Of a stretch of DNA of 64,000 bases, positions 42,430 to 51,442 are shown in pieces. The DNA is from Lachnospiraceae bacterium (GTDB lineage: Bacteria; Bacillota; Clostridia; Lachnospirales; Lachnospiraceae). The position numbers were made by a program, and so were the translations under genes. Each line of letters starts with the position of its first letter. Position 1 is the first letter of the stretch. The notes beneath the pieces are model-generated. The model was not told where the DNA came from and ran no database searches. It worked only from the letters and a program-made list of their open reading frames with translations. The DNA is taken from assembly GCA_030825115.1 (NCBI GenBank), contig JAPJQL010000015.1, positions 1-64,000 on the forward strand, in the 5' to 3' direction.

Positions 42430-43311
42430 CTAATTGTACTTATCATACAATTTGATATTGTCTGCCACTTCCTGACCAAAGTACTTCACAGCAAGATCCT
42501 TACAATATCCGTCTTCCAACATATCCTGAAGGATTTCATTGAGCTTATCCCGTAACGCCGCTTTATCTTCTGTCAGCATTCCGTATATCTCAGAATCCGT
42601 CGGATCTTCCGGCACGTAAGTGGCTGCAACATGCACTTTGGCATCCTTCTTCTCATTCATATAGGTATTAAACGCAATCTGGGAGTTTACATGGCAATCG
42701 ACGCGGTGCTGCTGCAATAGCTCCATGGACTGATCCAGCGATGCATCGGTCAGTTCTGCCCCGAAGGACTTTGCAATCGCCCCATAATCACCGGTCAGTG
42801 CATTGCCACTCAACTTCCCTTTGAGGTCTTCCCATCCTTTGATTTCGGTATTGTCATCCGCAACCACCAAGACAATCGGATCTTCCCGGTATGCAATCGT
42901 ACCGATCAGCCCTGCGCCAGAGGCGAGATTAGCTTTTGTGATTCCGCAAAACACGATGTCATACCGGTCAGCCTGAAGCCCTGCGATAACGCCGTCCCAC
43001 TTGCTGGCAATGCTCCACTCCACTTCTACACCCAGCCTTCTGGCAATCTCTTCAACGATTTCCACGTCATAACCTTTCAACCGTCCTCCATCATTTACAT
43101 CATTATAAACGAAGGGATTCCAGTTTCCTTCTGCACCTGCCCTCAGTTTTCCGCTGTCCAGTACTTTTTGCAGAGAATCATCTCCCGCCTGTTCTAATGA
43201 TACATCTGTCTTTCCCGCTGTGCCATCTGCCTGCGTTGCCGTCGTCTGCCCCTGACATCCGGCCAGCATCACTGCCACTGCGGCTACCAATAAACATGTT
43301 CTCCTCATCAT
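42430..43311 (-). CDS. Amino-acid-type ABC substrate-binding lipoprotein
   Basis: A 293-residue family 3 solute-binding protein. The signal peptide ends in LAGC (lipidated cysteine near residue 19). The fold starts at LDSGKLRAGAEGNWNPFVY and keeps the GYDVEIVEEIARRLG motif of polar amino-acid binders. Two ATG codons stand in tandem (43311 and 43308). The ATGA overlap with the TIM-barrel gene upstream shows translational coupling. Confidence 0.91.
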   Translation of the reverse strand: MMRRTCLLVAAVAVMLAGCQGQTTATQADGTAGKTDVSLEQAGDDSLQKVLDSGKLRAGAEGNWNPFVYNDVNDGGRLKGYDVEIVEEIARRLGVEVEWSIASKWDGVIAGLQADRYDIVFCGITKANLASGAGLIGTIAYREDPIVLVVADDNTEIKGWEDLKGKLSGNALTGDYGAIAKSFGAELTDASLDQSMELLQQHRVDCHVNSQIAFNTYMNEKKDAKVHVAATYVPEDPTDSEIYGMLTEDKAALRDKLNEILQDMLEDGYCKDLAVKYFGQEVADNIKLYDKYN

Positions 43312-44180
43312 CTCTTCTCCTTTTCCCCATAATTTTTGTTTATCACTTTATAAAGTACATTGCGTCCTCTTCTATCTGCATACATCGGATCTGCCCGATA
43401 CCGGTCTGCCGCAATCTCCTGAACCAGATATCCCCGGTAATCCCAACGTTCCAATGTATCTATCATCTGCTCCAGAGGAAGCCCTCCATCCCCCCACACC
43501 AGATGGTCATCCGAATCTTTTTCCTGCTCCATATCAATAAAATGCATATGGACAAGGTGCTCTCCAAATGTTTTAAACCAGTCTTCCAGCGTTTCATGTT
43601 GATAGCCGGCTGCCACGGTATCGACCATTACTTCCAGGTTTGGATGATTCACCGTCTCCCACAGACGTTTCGTTTTCCCCAAAGTGTCTCCAATCCTGGT
43701 TTCCAGCGACGTCAATGATTCCAGCGCCAGGGTTACATCATTTCTACCGGCAAATTCTGCAAGTCCCCCCAACATCTCAACTGCCCGTCCAAATCCGTCT
43801 TCTTCTGTCTCCGCCCAGCCGCCCCATCCGGAATTCACCGTCATGACGGAAGCCCCAAACTCGGCCGCCACCCGGATCCCATTTTTAAAATAATCTTTCG
43901 CCGCGTTCCATATCTCTTTGTTTGGGACAGCATACTGATACTGCCACGCAAAACTGGAACTGGTAACAGAGACAATCTCCATCCCGCGTTCTCTTACCTC
44001 TTTCCGTACCGGCTTACAGTCCTCATATTTCAACCTGTCCATATAAAAATGAGGCGGTCCCAACCACAGTTCCAGACTTTCATAACCAAGCTTCTGCTGC
44101 ACATCCAAAAAATGGGAGAAGGACCAGCTTCTATAATGCTGGTTCATTGCCGCTACCCGCTTCCAGGTCATTGCTTTCAT
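43308..44180 (-). CDS. TIM-barrel sugar isomerase/epimerase, catalytic form
   Basis: A 290-residue AP-endonuclease-2-like TIM barrel (xylose isomerase-like, PF01261). Metal-site residues expected for the D-tagatose 3-epimerase group are visible: Glu in TLALESLT, Asp in VMVDTVA, His in HMHFIDMEQ with DDHLVWGDG, and Glu in YLVQEIAAD. It should isomerise or epimerise a sugar or sugar-like acid. It overlaps its neighbours on both sides by 4 bp. Confidence 0.85.
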   Translation of the reverse strand: MKAMTWKRVAAMNQHYRSWSFSHFLDVQQKLGYESLELWLGPPHFYMDRLKYEDCKPVRKEVRERGMEIVSVTSSSFAWQYQYAVPNKEIWNAAKDYFKNGIRVAAEFGASVMTVNSGWGGWAETEEDGFGRAVEMLGGLAEFAGRNDVTLALESLTSLETRIGDTLGKTKRLWETVNHPNLEVMVDTVAAGYQHETLEDWFKTFGEHLVHMHFIDMEQEKDSDDHLVWGDGGLPLEQMIDTLERWDYRGYLVQEIAADRYRADPMYADRRGRNVLYKVINKNYGEKEKR

Positions 44181-44956
44181 CCATCCTGCCCCCTCTCAGC
44201 CTTCCAGATACCGCCTGATATATCCGGATTATATGCCCAAACGGCCTCAGGGCTGCTGACGCACTCATAATACCCCGTATATCTTGGTTCTCTATCCATT
44301 CCGGCAAGGACCTCCGCCCTTTTACCGCTTCTAACATGGCAAAGATTTCTGCCAAATACCCGGATCCAGTCTGCCAGCGATTCTCCTGCCGAAATTGCGG
44401 CCTCTGCATGAAAGGCAGCCTTTACTCCTTCTCCGACCTGAGCCAGAAAATCTTTCATCCCTTCCACGGAATTTATAAGTGCCCCTGACTCTTTCGTACC
44501 GGCGGCAAGTGCCAGACAAACCCCCTGGCTTTTGCACTCTGCTCCAAGCCGCCTCACCCCATCGAGCGCCGAGTCAATCTGGCTCACACGATCCTCGTCT
44601 CTGAGTTCTACACCGACTTCCACAACCATGACCGGCGCCTTCAGCCCCGACGCCAACTCCGCCGAAAAACGATAATAATCAAGCGTTGCTTCCCACAACA
44701 TACTGCCCCTGGGAGCACCGAACGCGTATCCATAACTTTGCGGGCGATAACAGACCGGCCCGATTCGGAATCTCTCCATCATTGTTTTAATTTCCGCAGG
44801 ATTTTCATATCCATAGCAATCTACAAAAATATGGGGACTTCCGCCCCAAAGTGAGACAGACCGATATCCCGCCAGGCTCTGGTCTTCGAAAAAACGCTGT
44901 AGGGGTAAAAACGCGTATCCTTCACTGTCTGGTGCAATCCATCGTTTCCCTTCCAT
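44177..44956 (-). CDS. TIM-barrel paralogue lacking metal ligands
   Basis: A 259-residue protein related to the next gene downstream: YRSVSLWGGSPHIFVDCYGYE aligns with YESLELWLGPPHFYMDRLKYE in the sister. The metal-binding Glu is replaced (CLALAAGT instead of TLALESLT) and the Asp site reads AAFHAEA. It is therefore probably not an enzyme of the same type; it may be a regulatory or structural partner. It sits between the ATPase gene (1-bp gap) and its catalytic sister (4-bp overlap). Confidence 0.78.
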   Translation of the reverse strand: MEGKRWIAPDSEGYAFLPLQRFFEDQSLAGYRSVSLWGGSPHIFVDCYGYENPAEIKTMMERFRIGPVCYRPQSYGYAFGAPRGSMLWEATLDYYRFSAELASGLKAPVMVVEVGVELRDEDRVSQIDSALDGVRRLGAECKSQGVCLALAAGTKESGALINSVEGMKDFLAQVGEGVKAAFHAEAAISAGESLADWIRVFGRNLCHVRSGKRAEVLAGMDREPRYTGYYECVSSPEAVWAYNPDISGGIWKAERGQDG

Positions 44957-44957
44957 A

Positions 44958-45686
44958 CTACAATACCTTCTTCAAAAATCGCTGCAGTCTCTCGTTCTTT
45001 GGATTGGAAAAGAACTCCCTTGGCGCCCCCTCTTCCATAATAACCCCTTCATCAATAAACAGCACCCTGTCGCTGACCTCTCTGGCAAACCCCATCTCAT
45101 GCGTCACCACGATCATTGTCGTGCCTTTCTGCGCAAGGCTTTTCATGACCTCCAAAACCTCTCCGACCATCTCCGGATCCAGGGCACTGGTTGGCTCATC
45201 AAACAACATGACCTCCGGCTCCATTGCCAATGCCCGGGCAATTGCAATCCTCTGCTGCTGTCCTCCTGACAGATTCCCGGGATACGCCTCTCCTTTTTCC
45301 TCCAGGCCTACCAGTTTCAAAAGCTCTCTCGCTTTTGTTTCTGCATCTGCCCTGCTCATCTTCTTCACCTGGATTGGAGCCAGGGTAATGTTGTCCATTA
45401 CCGTTTTATGTGGAAACAAATTAAACTGTTGGAACACCATCCCCAATTGTGTGATTTTCTGGTCCACTGCTTCGCCCTTTCCAACCATGTCCACCCCTTC
45501 GAACATGATATGGCCTCCGCTCGGTATCTCCAATTTGTTGATACACCTTAAAAACGTACTTTTTCCGGAGCCACTCGGACCAATGACACACACCACTTCA
45601 CCTTTCCTCACCACCGTGTTGACCCCACGCAAAACCCTGTTCTCCCCAAAGCTTTTCGTCAAGTCTTTCACTTCCAGCATTTCCAT
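44958..45686 (-). CDS. Amino-acid-type ABC transporter ATPase
   Basis: A 242-residue GlnQ/HisP-type ATPase. Walker A GPSGSGKS, signature LSGGQQQR and Walker B VMLFDEPTSALD are intact. It is the first gene of the LacI-controlled operon. AAGGAGGAACGGT precedes the ATG. Its operator lies just past the predicted transcription start. Confidence 0.94.
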   Translation of the reverse strand: MEMLEVKDLTKSFGENRVLRGVNTVVRKGEVVCVIGPSGSGKSTFLRCINKLEIPSGGHIMFEGVDMVGKGEAVDQKITQLGMVFQQFNLFPHKTVMDNITLAPIQVKKMSRADAETKARELLKLVGLEEKGEAYPGNLSGGQQQRIAIARALAMEPEVMLFDEPTSALDPEMVGEVLEVMKSLAQKGTTMIVVTHEMGFAREVSDRVLFIDEGVIMEEGAPREFFSNPKNERLQRFLKKVL

Positions 45687-45712
45687 ACCGTTCCTCCTTA
45701 TTTTTGGTATGT

Positions 45713-45726
45713 TGTAACTAGTTACA
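45713..45726. promoter_or_regulatory. LacI-type operator O1 (TGTAACTAGTTACA)
   Basis: A perfect 14-bp palindrome about 8-21 bases downstream of the predicted start of the ABC operon, a road-block position. A second, similar site lies 140 bp away near the lacI-type gene. A related half-site (CTAGTTAT) lies at about 45732-45739. Confidence 0.75.
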
Positions 45727-45740
45727 TATTATCTAGTTAT

Positions 45741-45769
45741 TTTATACGCCTTTTCCTTAGTTTTGTCAA
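45741..45769 (-). promoter_or_regulatory. Promoter of the LacI-controlled operon
   Basis: Minus-strand TTGACA (45764-45769) and TATAAA (45741-45746), 17-bp spacer. The stretch 45770-45850 is very AT-rich and holds no gene. Confidence 0.75.
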
Positions 45770-45852
45770 TAGCATTTTTATATTTTTATTATATTTTATC
45801 AATATTATTATATTTTTTTGTTGTTTTTTACCATATCGCGCGCCCCTCTTTT

Positions 45853-45868
45853 TGTTACTAGTTACAAA
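45853..45868. promoter_or_regulatory. LacI-type operator O2
   Basis: TTGTTACTAGTTACAA, a near-palindrome sharing the ACTAGTTACA core with O1. It lies 25 bp upstream of the -35 box of the regulator gene. The two sites could support looping and autoregulation. Confidence 0.7.
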
Positions 45869-45893
45869 CACAAAAAAAGCTGTTGATTGCACT

Positions 45894-45922
45894 TTGCTTT
45901 CAGTCATGTTCTATGTTACAAT
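45894..45922 (+). promoter_or_regulatory. Promoter of the lacI-type gene
   Basis: TTGCTT (45894-45899) and TACAAT (45917-45922), 17-bp spacer. Confidence 0.55.
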
Positions 45923-45958
45923 TGGAAATGGATTATCAGTCAGAAAGGACGCTTCTGT

Positions 45959-46960
45959 ATGAATATAAAAGAAATTGCAAAACTTGCCGGAGTTTCAGTT
46001 GCCACAGTATCAAGAGTGATCAACAATCCGGCTGCCGTAAGCGAAAAGAGCCGCACACGGGTCTTAGAGATCATGGAGGAGTATCATTATAAGCCAAACA
46101 TCTTTGCCAGAGGATTAAACGCCAAGTCTACCAACACAATCGGCATCTTATGTCCGGAAATGAACGACATCAACCATGCGAAAGTAGTTTCAATCCTGGA
46201 GCATTTGCTGCGTAGCAACGGCTTTGATTCCCTTCTCTGCTGTACAGGAGGATACCATCCTTATACAAAAAAAGTCGTGGATCTGCTGGCAGCAAAACAG
46301 GTTGATGCCATCCTGGCCATCGGTTCTTCCTGGGATGGCGCAAGTGACCTCCAGGCTTTCCAGTCTATTATCCCGCACATCCCTGTCATTGTACTCAACG
46401 GATACATAAGTGCTCCCGGCATCTACAATATTTCCTGTGACGAAGAATCAGCCATCTACGAGTTGGTTGGCGGTCTCTTCCAAAACGGCTGCCGGAATAT
46501 TTATTTCCTGGAGGACAACGACACTTACAGCGCATATCAAAAACGCATCGGATTTAACCGTGCCGTCAAAGAGCTGGGCATTGCACATGGATGTGCCTGT
46601 ATAAAGATCCCCCTGGATACACATGAACTGATGAGTGCAAAAAAGCAGACGGAAGCCCTTCTCTCAAAAAAGACAGCGATTGATGCCATACTCTCTGCAG
46701 ATGATATTCTGGCTGTCGGAGCACTTCAGGCGCTCAGCGCCGCCGGTCTCCGTATCCCTGTCATCGGTTTCAACAACTCTGATTATGCCATTTGCTGTAC
46801 GCCAAATCTGACCAGCGTCGATAACCGGATGGATTTTATCTGCAAAACCGCAGTGGATACCATAATGTCCCTGCTGAATGGCGAGGAGGCCTTGGAACGG
46901 ATTGTGATTTCCGCCAAACTGGTAGAACGCGAAACATACCGCAGGCAATCAGTATCATAA
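45959..46960 (+). CDS. LacI-family transcriptional regulator
   Basis: A 333-residue repressor. Residues 1-55 are the LacI headpiece (IKEIAKLAGVSVATVSRVIN and a hinge region ARGLNAKST). A periplasmic-binding-protein-like sensor domain follows from TIGILCPEMND. ATG at 45959 follows AAAGGACGC; the frame is open further upstream but runs through the promoter. It is divergent from the ABC/cupin/TIM-barrel operon, and paired operators between them make it the likely repressor. Sugar-like inducer expected by family. Confidence 0.92.
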   Translation: MNIKEIAKLAGVSVATVSRVINNPAAVSEKSRTRVLEIMEEYHYKPNIFARGLNAKSTNTIGILCPEMNDINHAKVVSILEHLLRSNGFDSLLCCTGGYHPYTKKVVDLLAAKQVDAILAIGSSWDGASDLQAFQSIIPHIPVIVLNGYISAPGIYNISCDEESAIYELVGGLFQNGCRNIYFLEDNDTYSAYQKRIGFNRAVKELGIAHGCACIKIPLDTHELMSAKKQTEALLSKKTAIDAILSADDILAVGALQALSAAGLRIPVIGFNNSDYAICCTPNLTSVDNRMDFICKTAVDTIMSLLNGEEALERIVISAKLVERETYRRQSVS

Positions 46961-46966
46961 GCCGCA

Positions 46967-46998
46967 AGGAGGCTGCAGCCTTACAACCGCAGCCTCCT
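46967..46998. terminator. Bidirectional terminator, lacI-type / dipeptidase
   Basis: Perfect 10-bp stem (46967-46976 with 46989-46998) between convergent genes. Confidence 0.75.
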
Positions 46999-47023
46999 CA
47001 TCACTTCATCCGGTTCTATCCTA

Positions 47024-48427
47024 TCAGCCGCACAGCTCCACAATCACCTGCGCGAAGATCTTCGCACTCATCACCAGCTCATCCACTACCGCAAACTCAT
47101 CCGCGCCGTGCATATGGTTATCCGTTCCCGGCATCGCCGCGCCGAACGCCACGCCATTCTTTAAATGGTGCACATAGGTACCGCCGCCGGTCGCCTGGCA
47201 CTCGCCCTTCAGTCCGGTGTGGTCCTCGTACGCTTTGAGAAGCGTTTTTACAAACACGGAGTCTCCGTCCACGTGATGCGGCGGGATCATAGAATCGTTC
47301 AGCAGGGTGATTCCCGCTCCTGCCATCGCACTCTTGATCACATGCAGAACCGTCTCTTCCGTTGCACACACAGGGCAGCGACTGTCAAACTGGCCGTCCA
47401 GGCTGGTTCCGTCCACCGTCAGCATGCTGAACGCAAGGGTCAGACGCCCGGATATCTCATCTTCCATGTCAACACCCAGGGTCGTTCCGTTCACATCGCC
47501 GTGAGGCATCAGTTCCAGAACTTTTTTCAGCGTCTCAATCTGGGCGCACGGCGCAAACGGCAGACAGACCAACAATGTCAAAAGACCTGTGAGCGCATTG
47601 TTGCCGTCCTCCGGCGTAGACGCATGGGCGCCCGCGCCTGCTGCCGTGATGACACAGTGTGCTTCGGTGTAGGAAAACTGGAACTGGATTCCGGTCACTT
47701 TTTTCACTTCTTCTGCCGCCGCTTCCAGGGTATCGGCATCAAAACCCTCCACGGTTGCAGCCGCTTTTCCCGGAACTACGTTCACCTTGGTTCCGGCATT
47801 GATGGAAACCAGTCTCGGCAATGCCTCCGACGATTCAAATTCAGCGGTAAAATGTCCCTGCAGGCGTCCTTTCTCCGTATTGGTCACAGGATAGGATGCA
47901 TCCGGGGAAAAGGTCATCGGGGCTTCTTTTTCAATCCTGTAATAATGGTCGATGTCGGAGCTTCCGCACTCTTCATCCGTGCCCATGATCAGGCGGACAT
48001 TTTTCTTCAGCGGGATACCCAGCTCTTTGACCGCGCGCATGGCATACAGCGCCGCAACAGCCGGTCCTTTGTCATCCGCCGTGCCGCGTCCGTACAGCTT
48101 TCCGTCCTTTACAACCGGGTCGAAGGGCTCCGTCACTTCCCAGCCCTCGCCGGCAGGAACCACGTCAAGATGAGCCAAAATATCCAGCTGCTTTGGAAGT
48201 TCGTTCATATCCACACAGCCTACATAGCCGTCATAATCTACCACATCGAAGCCGTACCCCTCCGCCATATCAAGGGCCGCCTCCAGGCATTCGGCAGCTC
48301 CCGGTCCATATGGCATGCCCTCTTCATATGGCATCTTCTCACTGTTGATCCGGCACAGCTCACAGATATCTTCCAGCATCTCCTGGGTGTGCGCATCAAT
48401 AAACGCGTCAATTTTTTCTCTGTACAT
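47024..48427 (-). CDS. Sapep-family M20 metallo-dipeptidase
   Basis: A 467-residue M20-family peptidase of the Sapep/PepV type, cytosolic. LAHLDVVPAG carries the first metal-binding His and the catalytic Asp. GRGTADDKGPAVAALYA and MGTDEECGSSD give the bridging Asp and the Glu-Glu pair, and a C-terminal GGGTYVHHLKNGVAFG completes the site. It cleaves dipeptides, usually with Mn or Zn. GGAGGGGA precedes the ATG. It is not coupled to neighbours. Confidence 0.92.
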   Translation of the reverse strand: MYREKIDAFIDAHTQEMLEDICELCRINSEKMPYEEGMPYGPGAAECLEAALDMAEGYGFDVVDYDGYVGCVDMNELPKQLDILAHLDVVPAGEGWEVTEPFDPVVKDGKLYGRGTADDKGPAVAALYAMRAVKELGIPLKKNVRLIMGTDEECGSSDIDHYYRIEKEAPMTFSPDASYPVTNTEKGRLQGHFTAEFESSEALPRLVSINAGTKVNVVPGKAAATVEGFDADTLEAAAEEVKKVTGIQFQFSYTEAHCVITAAGAGAHASTPEDGNNALTGLLTLLVCLPFAPCAQIETLKKVLELMPHGDVNGTTLGVDMEDEISGRLTLAFSMLTVDGTSLDGQFDSRCPVCATEETVLHVIKSAMAGAGITLLNDSMIPPHHVDGDSVFVKTLLKAYEDHTGLKGECQATGGGTYVHHLKNGVAFGAAMPGTDNHMHGADEFAVVDELVMSAKIFAQVIVELCG

Positions 48428-48488
48428 GTTTGGTATCCCCTCCGTGTTATGTTTTTTTATATTTCATGTGTATTGCCGTATCTGCAGG

Positions 48489-48935
48489 CTATTTTGACAT
48501 CTCCGCAAGGATCTGGTTGACCAGCTTTCCGTCTGCCTTTCCTTTTACTTTCGGCATCAGGACCTTCATGATCTTTCCTTTGTCCGCGTTCGTCGGCTTC
48601 TCTATCTCAAGCTCTGCCAGCACGCCGTTTATCACCTCTTTGATCTGGTCTGCGCTCATATCTTCCGGCGCAAACTCCTTGTACACAGAAAGTCTTGCTC
48701 CTGCCTCCTTACGGATATCGTCCCGGTCCACCGGCGCAGTATCATACGTTTCCTGGGTCTGACGGATCTCCTTTTTCACGATCGCATTTTCTTCGTCCTC
48801 AGTCAGCGGTTCTCTCTTGTCAATCTCCGCGTTTTTCAGGGCAGAAAGCAACATCGACAGAGAATCTTTTCTCTCCTTGTCTTTTGCCTTCATCGCCTCC
48901 ACCATCGCGGCTCTCACTACATCGATTTTGCTCAT
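48489..48935 (-). CDS. GatB/YqeY-domain protein
   Basis: A 148-residue protein of the YqeY family, related to the tail domain of the GatB amidotransferase subunit that contacts tRNA. Segments MVEAMKAKDKERKDSLSMLL and ADQIKEVINGVLAELEI are typical. Its role is unclear; an effect on tRNA or amidotransferase is assumed from homology. I choose ATG 48935 because AAGGAGG lies 11 bases before it; the longer TTG start leaves only two. Confidence 0.9.
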   Translation of the reverse strand: MSKIDVVRAAMVEAMKAKDKERKDSLSMLLSALKNAEIDKREPLTEDEENAIVKKEIRQTQETYDTAPVDRDDIRKEAGARLSVYKEFAPEDMSADQIKEVINGVLAELEIEKPTNADKGKIMKVLMPKVKGKADGKLVNQILAEMSK

Positions 48936-48975
48936 GGCAGCCAATCCCTCCTTATTTTCTTATCCGGGATCCTCT

Positions 48976-50568
48976 TTAATCCCGTCCAAACTCACTCAGC
49001 TTAAGTCCCGGGTTGCGGTCAAGCACCATCCCCACGCTCCAGCTGTTGACAAACAACAGAAGCGGGTTGTCTTTCAAATCCTTGATCCGCTTCATGTCGG
49101 ATGTACCCTGAATCTTTGCAACATCAATCTCTTCTTTATTCTCGATCCAGCGGATATATTCATATGGCAGCTTCTCCAGCTTCACTTCCACATTGTATTC
49201 ATTCTCCAGACGGTAGGTCAACACCTCAAACTGCAGCTCTCCGACGACGCCGACGATGATCTCCTCCATTCCGGTATTGAACTCCTGGAAAATCTGGATC
49301 GCGCCTTCCTGGGCGATCTGGCTTACGCCCTTTAAGAACTGCTTCCGCTTCATCGTATCCATCTGCCGCACCCTTGCAAAATGCTCCGGCGCAAAGGTCG
49401 GGATGCCTTCAAACTCAAATTTCTCATTGGAAAGGCAGAGCGTATCTCCGATTGAAAAGATGCCCGGGTCGAATACGCCGATGATGTCTCCGGCATATGC
49501 CTCCTCCACGATCTTCCTGTCCTGGGCCATCATCTGCTGCGGCTGGGTCAAGCGGATCTTTCTGCCTCCCTGGATGTGGTTCACTTCCATCCCCGCCTCG
49601 AATTTGCCGGATGCGATCCTCATAAATGCGATCCTGTCCCGGTGCGCCTTATTCATATTCGCCTGAATCTTAAATACAAAGGCGGAAAAGTCCTCTTTAA
49701 ACGGGTCGATCACTCCGGTCTTGGTCCTTCTCGGAAGCGGAGACGTGGTCATGTTCAGGAAATGCTGCAAAAATGTCTCCACGCCGAAGTTGGTCAGCGC
49801 CGAGCCGAAGAATACCGGAGACAGATCCCCACGGCTTACCCGGTCTAAGTCAAATTCATCCGCCGCACCGTCCAACAGCTCAATCTCATCCATCAATTGC
49901 TCATGGTAGATACTTCCGATCGCCTGCTCCACCTCCGGCGAATCGATATCAAATGTCCGGGAGTCCACTTCCTTCTGCCCGCCCATCGCCGCCGTAAAGG
50001 TTGTGATCTGCCTGGAATTGCGGTCATAGACGCCCTTAAAATTCTTCCCGCAGCCGATAGGCCAGTTGACCGGGCAGGTGCGGATACCGAGGACATTCTC
50101 AATCTCGTCCATCAGCTCAAACGGGTCCCTCGCCTCCCGGTCCATCTTGTTGATAAATGTAAAAATCGGGATTCCCCGCATGACACAGACCTTAAACAGC
50201 TTGATCGTCTGTGCCTCGACACCCTTAGAGCCGTCGATGACCATCACCGCGCTGTCCGCCGCCATCAGGGTCCGGTAAGTATCCTCCGAGAAGTCCTGAT
50301 GTCCCGGGGTATCCAGAATATTGATACAATATCCGTCATAGTTGAACTGCATAACCGAGGACGTAACCGAGATTCCTCTCTCCTTCTCAATCTCCATCCA
50401 GTCGGATACGGCATGCTTTGCCGCCTTCCGCCCTTTGACCGTTCCCGCCAGGTTGATAGCGCCTCCGTAGAGAAGGAATTTCTCAGTCAGGGTTGTCTTA
50501 CCGGCATCCGGGTGGGAGATGATGGCAAATGTCCGTCGTTTCTTTATTTCTTCGTTGATATTAGACAA
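48976..50568 (-). CDS. prfC: Peptide chain release factor 3
   Basis: A 530-residue translational GTPase that recycles RF1/RF2. The G1 motif is SHPDAGKTT, DTPGHQDF is G3 and NKMD is G4. Domains II and III follow. The most likely start is TTG at 50568, giving the family-like MSNINEEIKKRRTFAIISHP start with GGAGG eight bases upstream. The upstream in-frame TTG at 50583 overlaps that ribosome site. YqeY follows 40 bp downstream. Confidence 0.94.
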   Translation of the reverse strand: MSNINEEIKKRRTFAIISHPDAGKTTLTEKFLLYGGAINLAGTVKGRKAAKHAVSDWMEIEKERGISVTSSVMQFNYDGYCINILDTPGHQDFSEDTYRTLMAADSAVMVIDGSKGVEAQTIKLFKVCVMRGIPIFTFINKMDREARDPFELMDEIENVLGIRTCPVNWPIGCGKNFKGVYDRNSRQITTFTAAMGGQKEVDSRTFDIDSPEVEQAIGSIYHEQLMDEIELLDGAADEFDLDRVSRGDLSPVFFGSALTNFGVETFLQHFLNMTTSPLPRRTKTGVIDPFKEDFSAFVFKIQANMNKAHRDRIAFMRIASGKFEAGMEVNHIQGGRKIRLTQPQQMMAQDRKIVEEAYAGDIIGVFDPGIFSIGDTLCLSNEKFEFEGIPTFAPEHFARVRQMDTMKRKQFLKGVSQIAQEGAIQIFQEFNTGMEEIIVGVVGELQFEVLTYRLENEYNVEVKLEKLPYEYIRWIENKEEIDVAKIQGTSDMKRIKDLKDNPLLLFVNSWSVGMVLDRNPGLKLSEFGRD

Positions 50569-50626
50569 GGGTTCGTCCTCCAAATCTGTATTGTCCTGTA
50601 ACTGACCATGTCAGTCACCGTAATTC

Positions 50627-51442
50627 TCATCTTGTTTCAATCCATGATTGTACCAGAGAAATCCAGGTTTGACAACATGGTTCCACCAAACTTTCATTTC
50701 CGCCGCTGGTTTCCTCAATCGCCAGGGAAAGGCCGTGGCCTCCGGACGGATAGAGATGGAACTCAAAATTCACACCCGCGCGCTTTAGCGCTCCTGCCAG
50801 AAGCAGGCTGTTCTCCACCGGCACGTTCTCGTCGGTCAGCGTGTGCCACAAAAATACCGGCGGCATATCCGGGGTCACCTGTTTTTCCAGGGAGAACAGC
50901 TCCACCAGCTCCTCATCCGGATCTTCTCCCAGCAGTTTGTTCACCGAACCCTGATGCCGGTACTCTCCCGAAGAGATGACCGGATAGCAGAGGATCAGTC
51001 CATTGGGCTTAATCTCCTCCGGTGTCTTCCCGATCTCCCCATATACGTCCGGACGGTTCCAGAACGCGCCAAGGCTGCAGCTCAAATGCCCTCCTGCCGA
51101 AAATCCGCAGACAAGAATCCGGTCCGGGTCAACATGCCACTCCTGCGCGTGCTCCCGGATCGCCGCGACCGACAGCGCCAGTTCCCGCAAAGAAACCGGG
51201 AAGCGGTGAGGGGCAACGCTGTAATTGAGGATAAAGGCATGGCAGCCCATGCCGAGAAACCGCATGGCCACCGGCTCCTGCTCCCGGTCGGCGCAGTTCC
51301 AGTAGCCGCCTCCCGGCACTACGATGACCGCCGTCCGCTTCCGCCCAGGCTCTGCCTTCAGATTGTCCAGGATATATGCAGAAAGCTTTGCCGGTCCCTC
51401 CTGCTGCCCCGGCGCCGTGATATCAATAGTTTCGTATCTCAT
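50627..51442 (-). CDS. Alpha/beta hydrolase (acetyl-esterase-like)
   Basis: A 271-residue serine hydrolase. The oxyanion region is VVPGGGYWN, the nucleophile elbow CGFSAGGH, the acid is in TDENVPVE, and SGGHGLSL holds the histidine. The closest group is the acetyl-xylan-esterase/endo-1,4-xylanase-B-like esterases. No signal peptide, so cytosolic. Its start overlaps the coaBC stop by 4 bp. Confidence 0.88.
   Translation of the reverse strand: MRYETIDITAPGQQEGPAKLSAYILDNLKAEPGRKRTAVIVVPGGGYWNCADREQEPVAMRFLGMGCHAFILNYSVAPHRFPVSLRELALSVAAIREHAQEWHVDPDRILVCGFSAGGHLSCSLGAFWNRPDVYGEIGKTPEEIKPNGLILCYPVISSGEYRHQGSVNKLLGEDPDEELVELFSLEKQVTPDMPPVFLWHTLTDENVPVENSLLLAGALKRAGVNFEFHLYPSGGHGLSLAIEETSGGNESLVEPCCQTWISLVQSWIETR

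Noticed and set aside
47165..48520. 451-codon plus-strand frame opposite the M20 dipeptidase
   Set aside because: Antisense to a full-length, motif-complete peptidase; it has no recognisable domain and no start signal.
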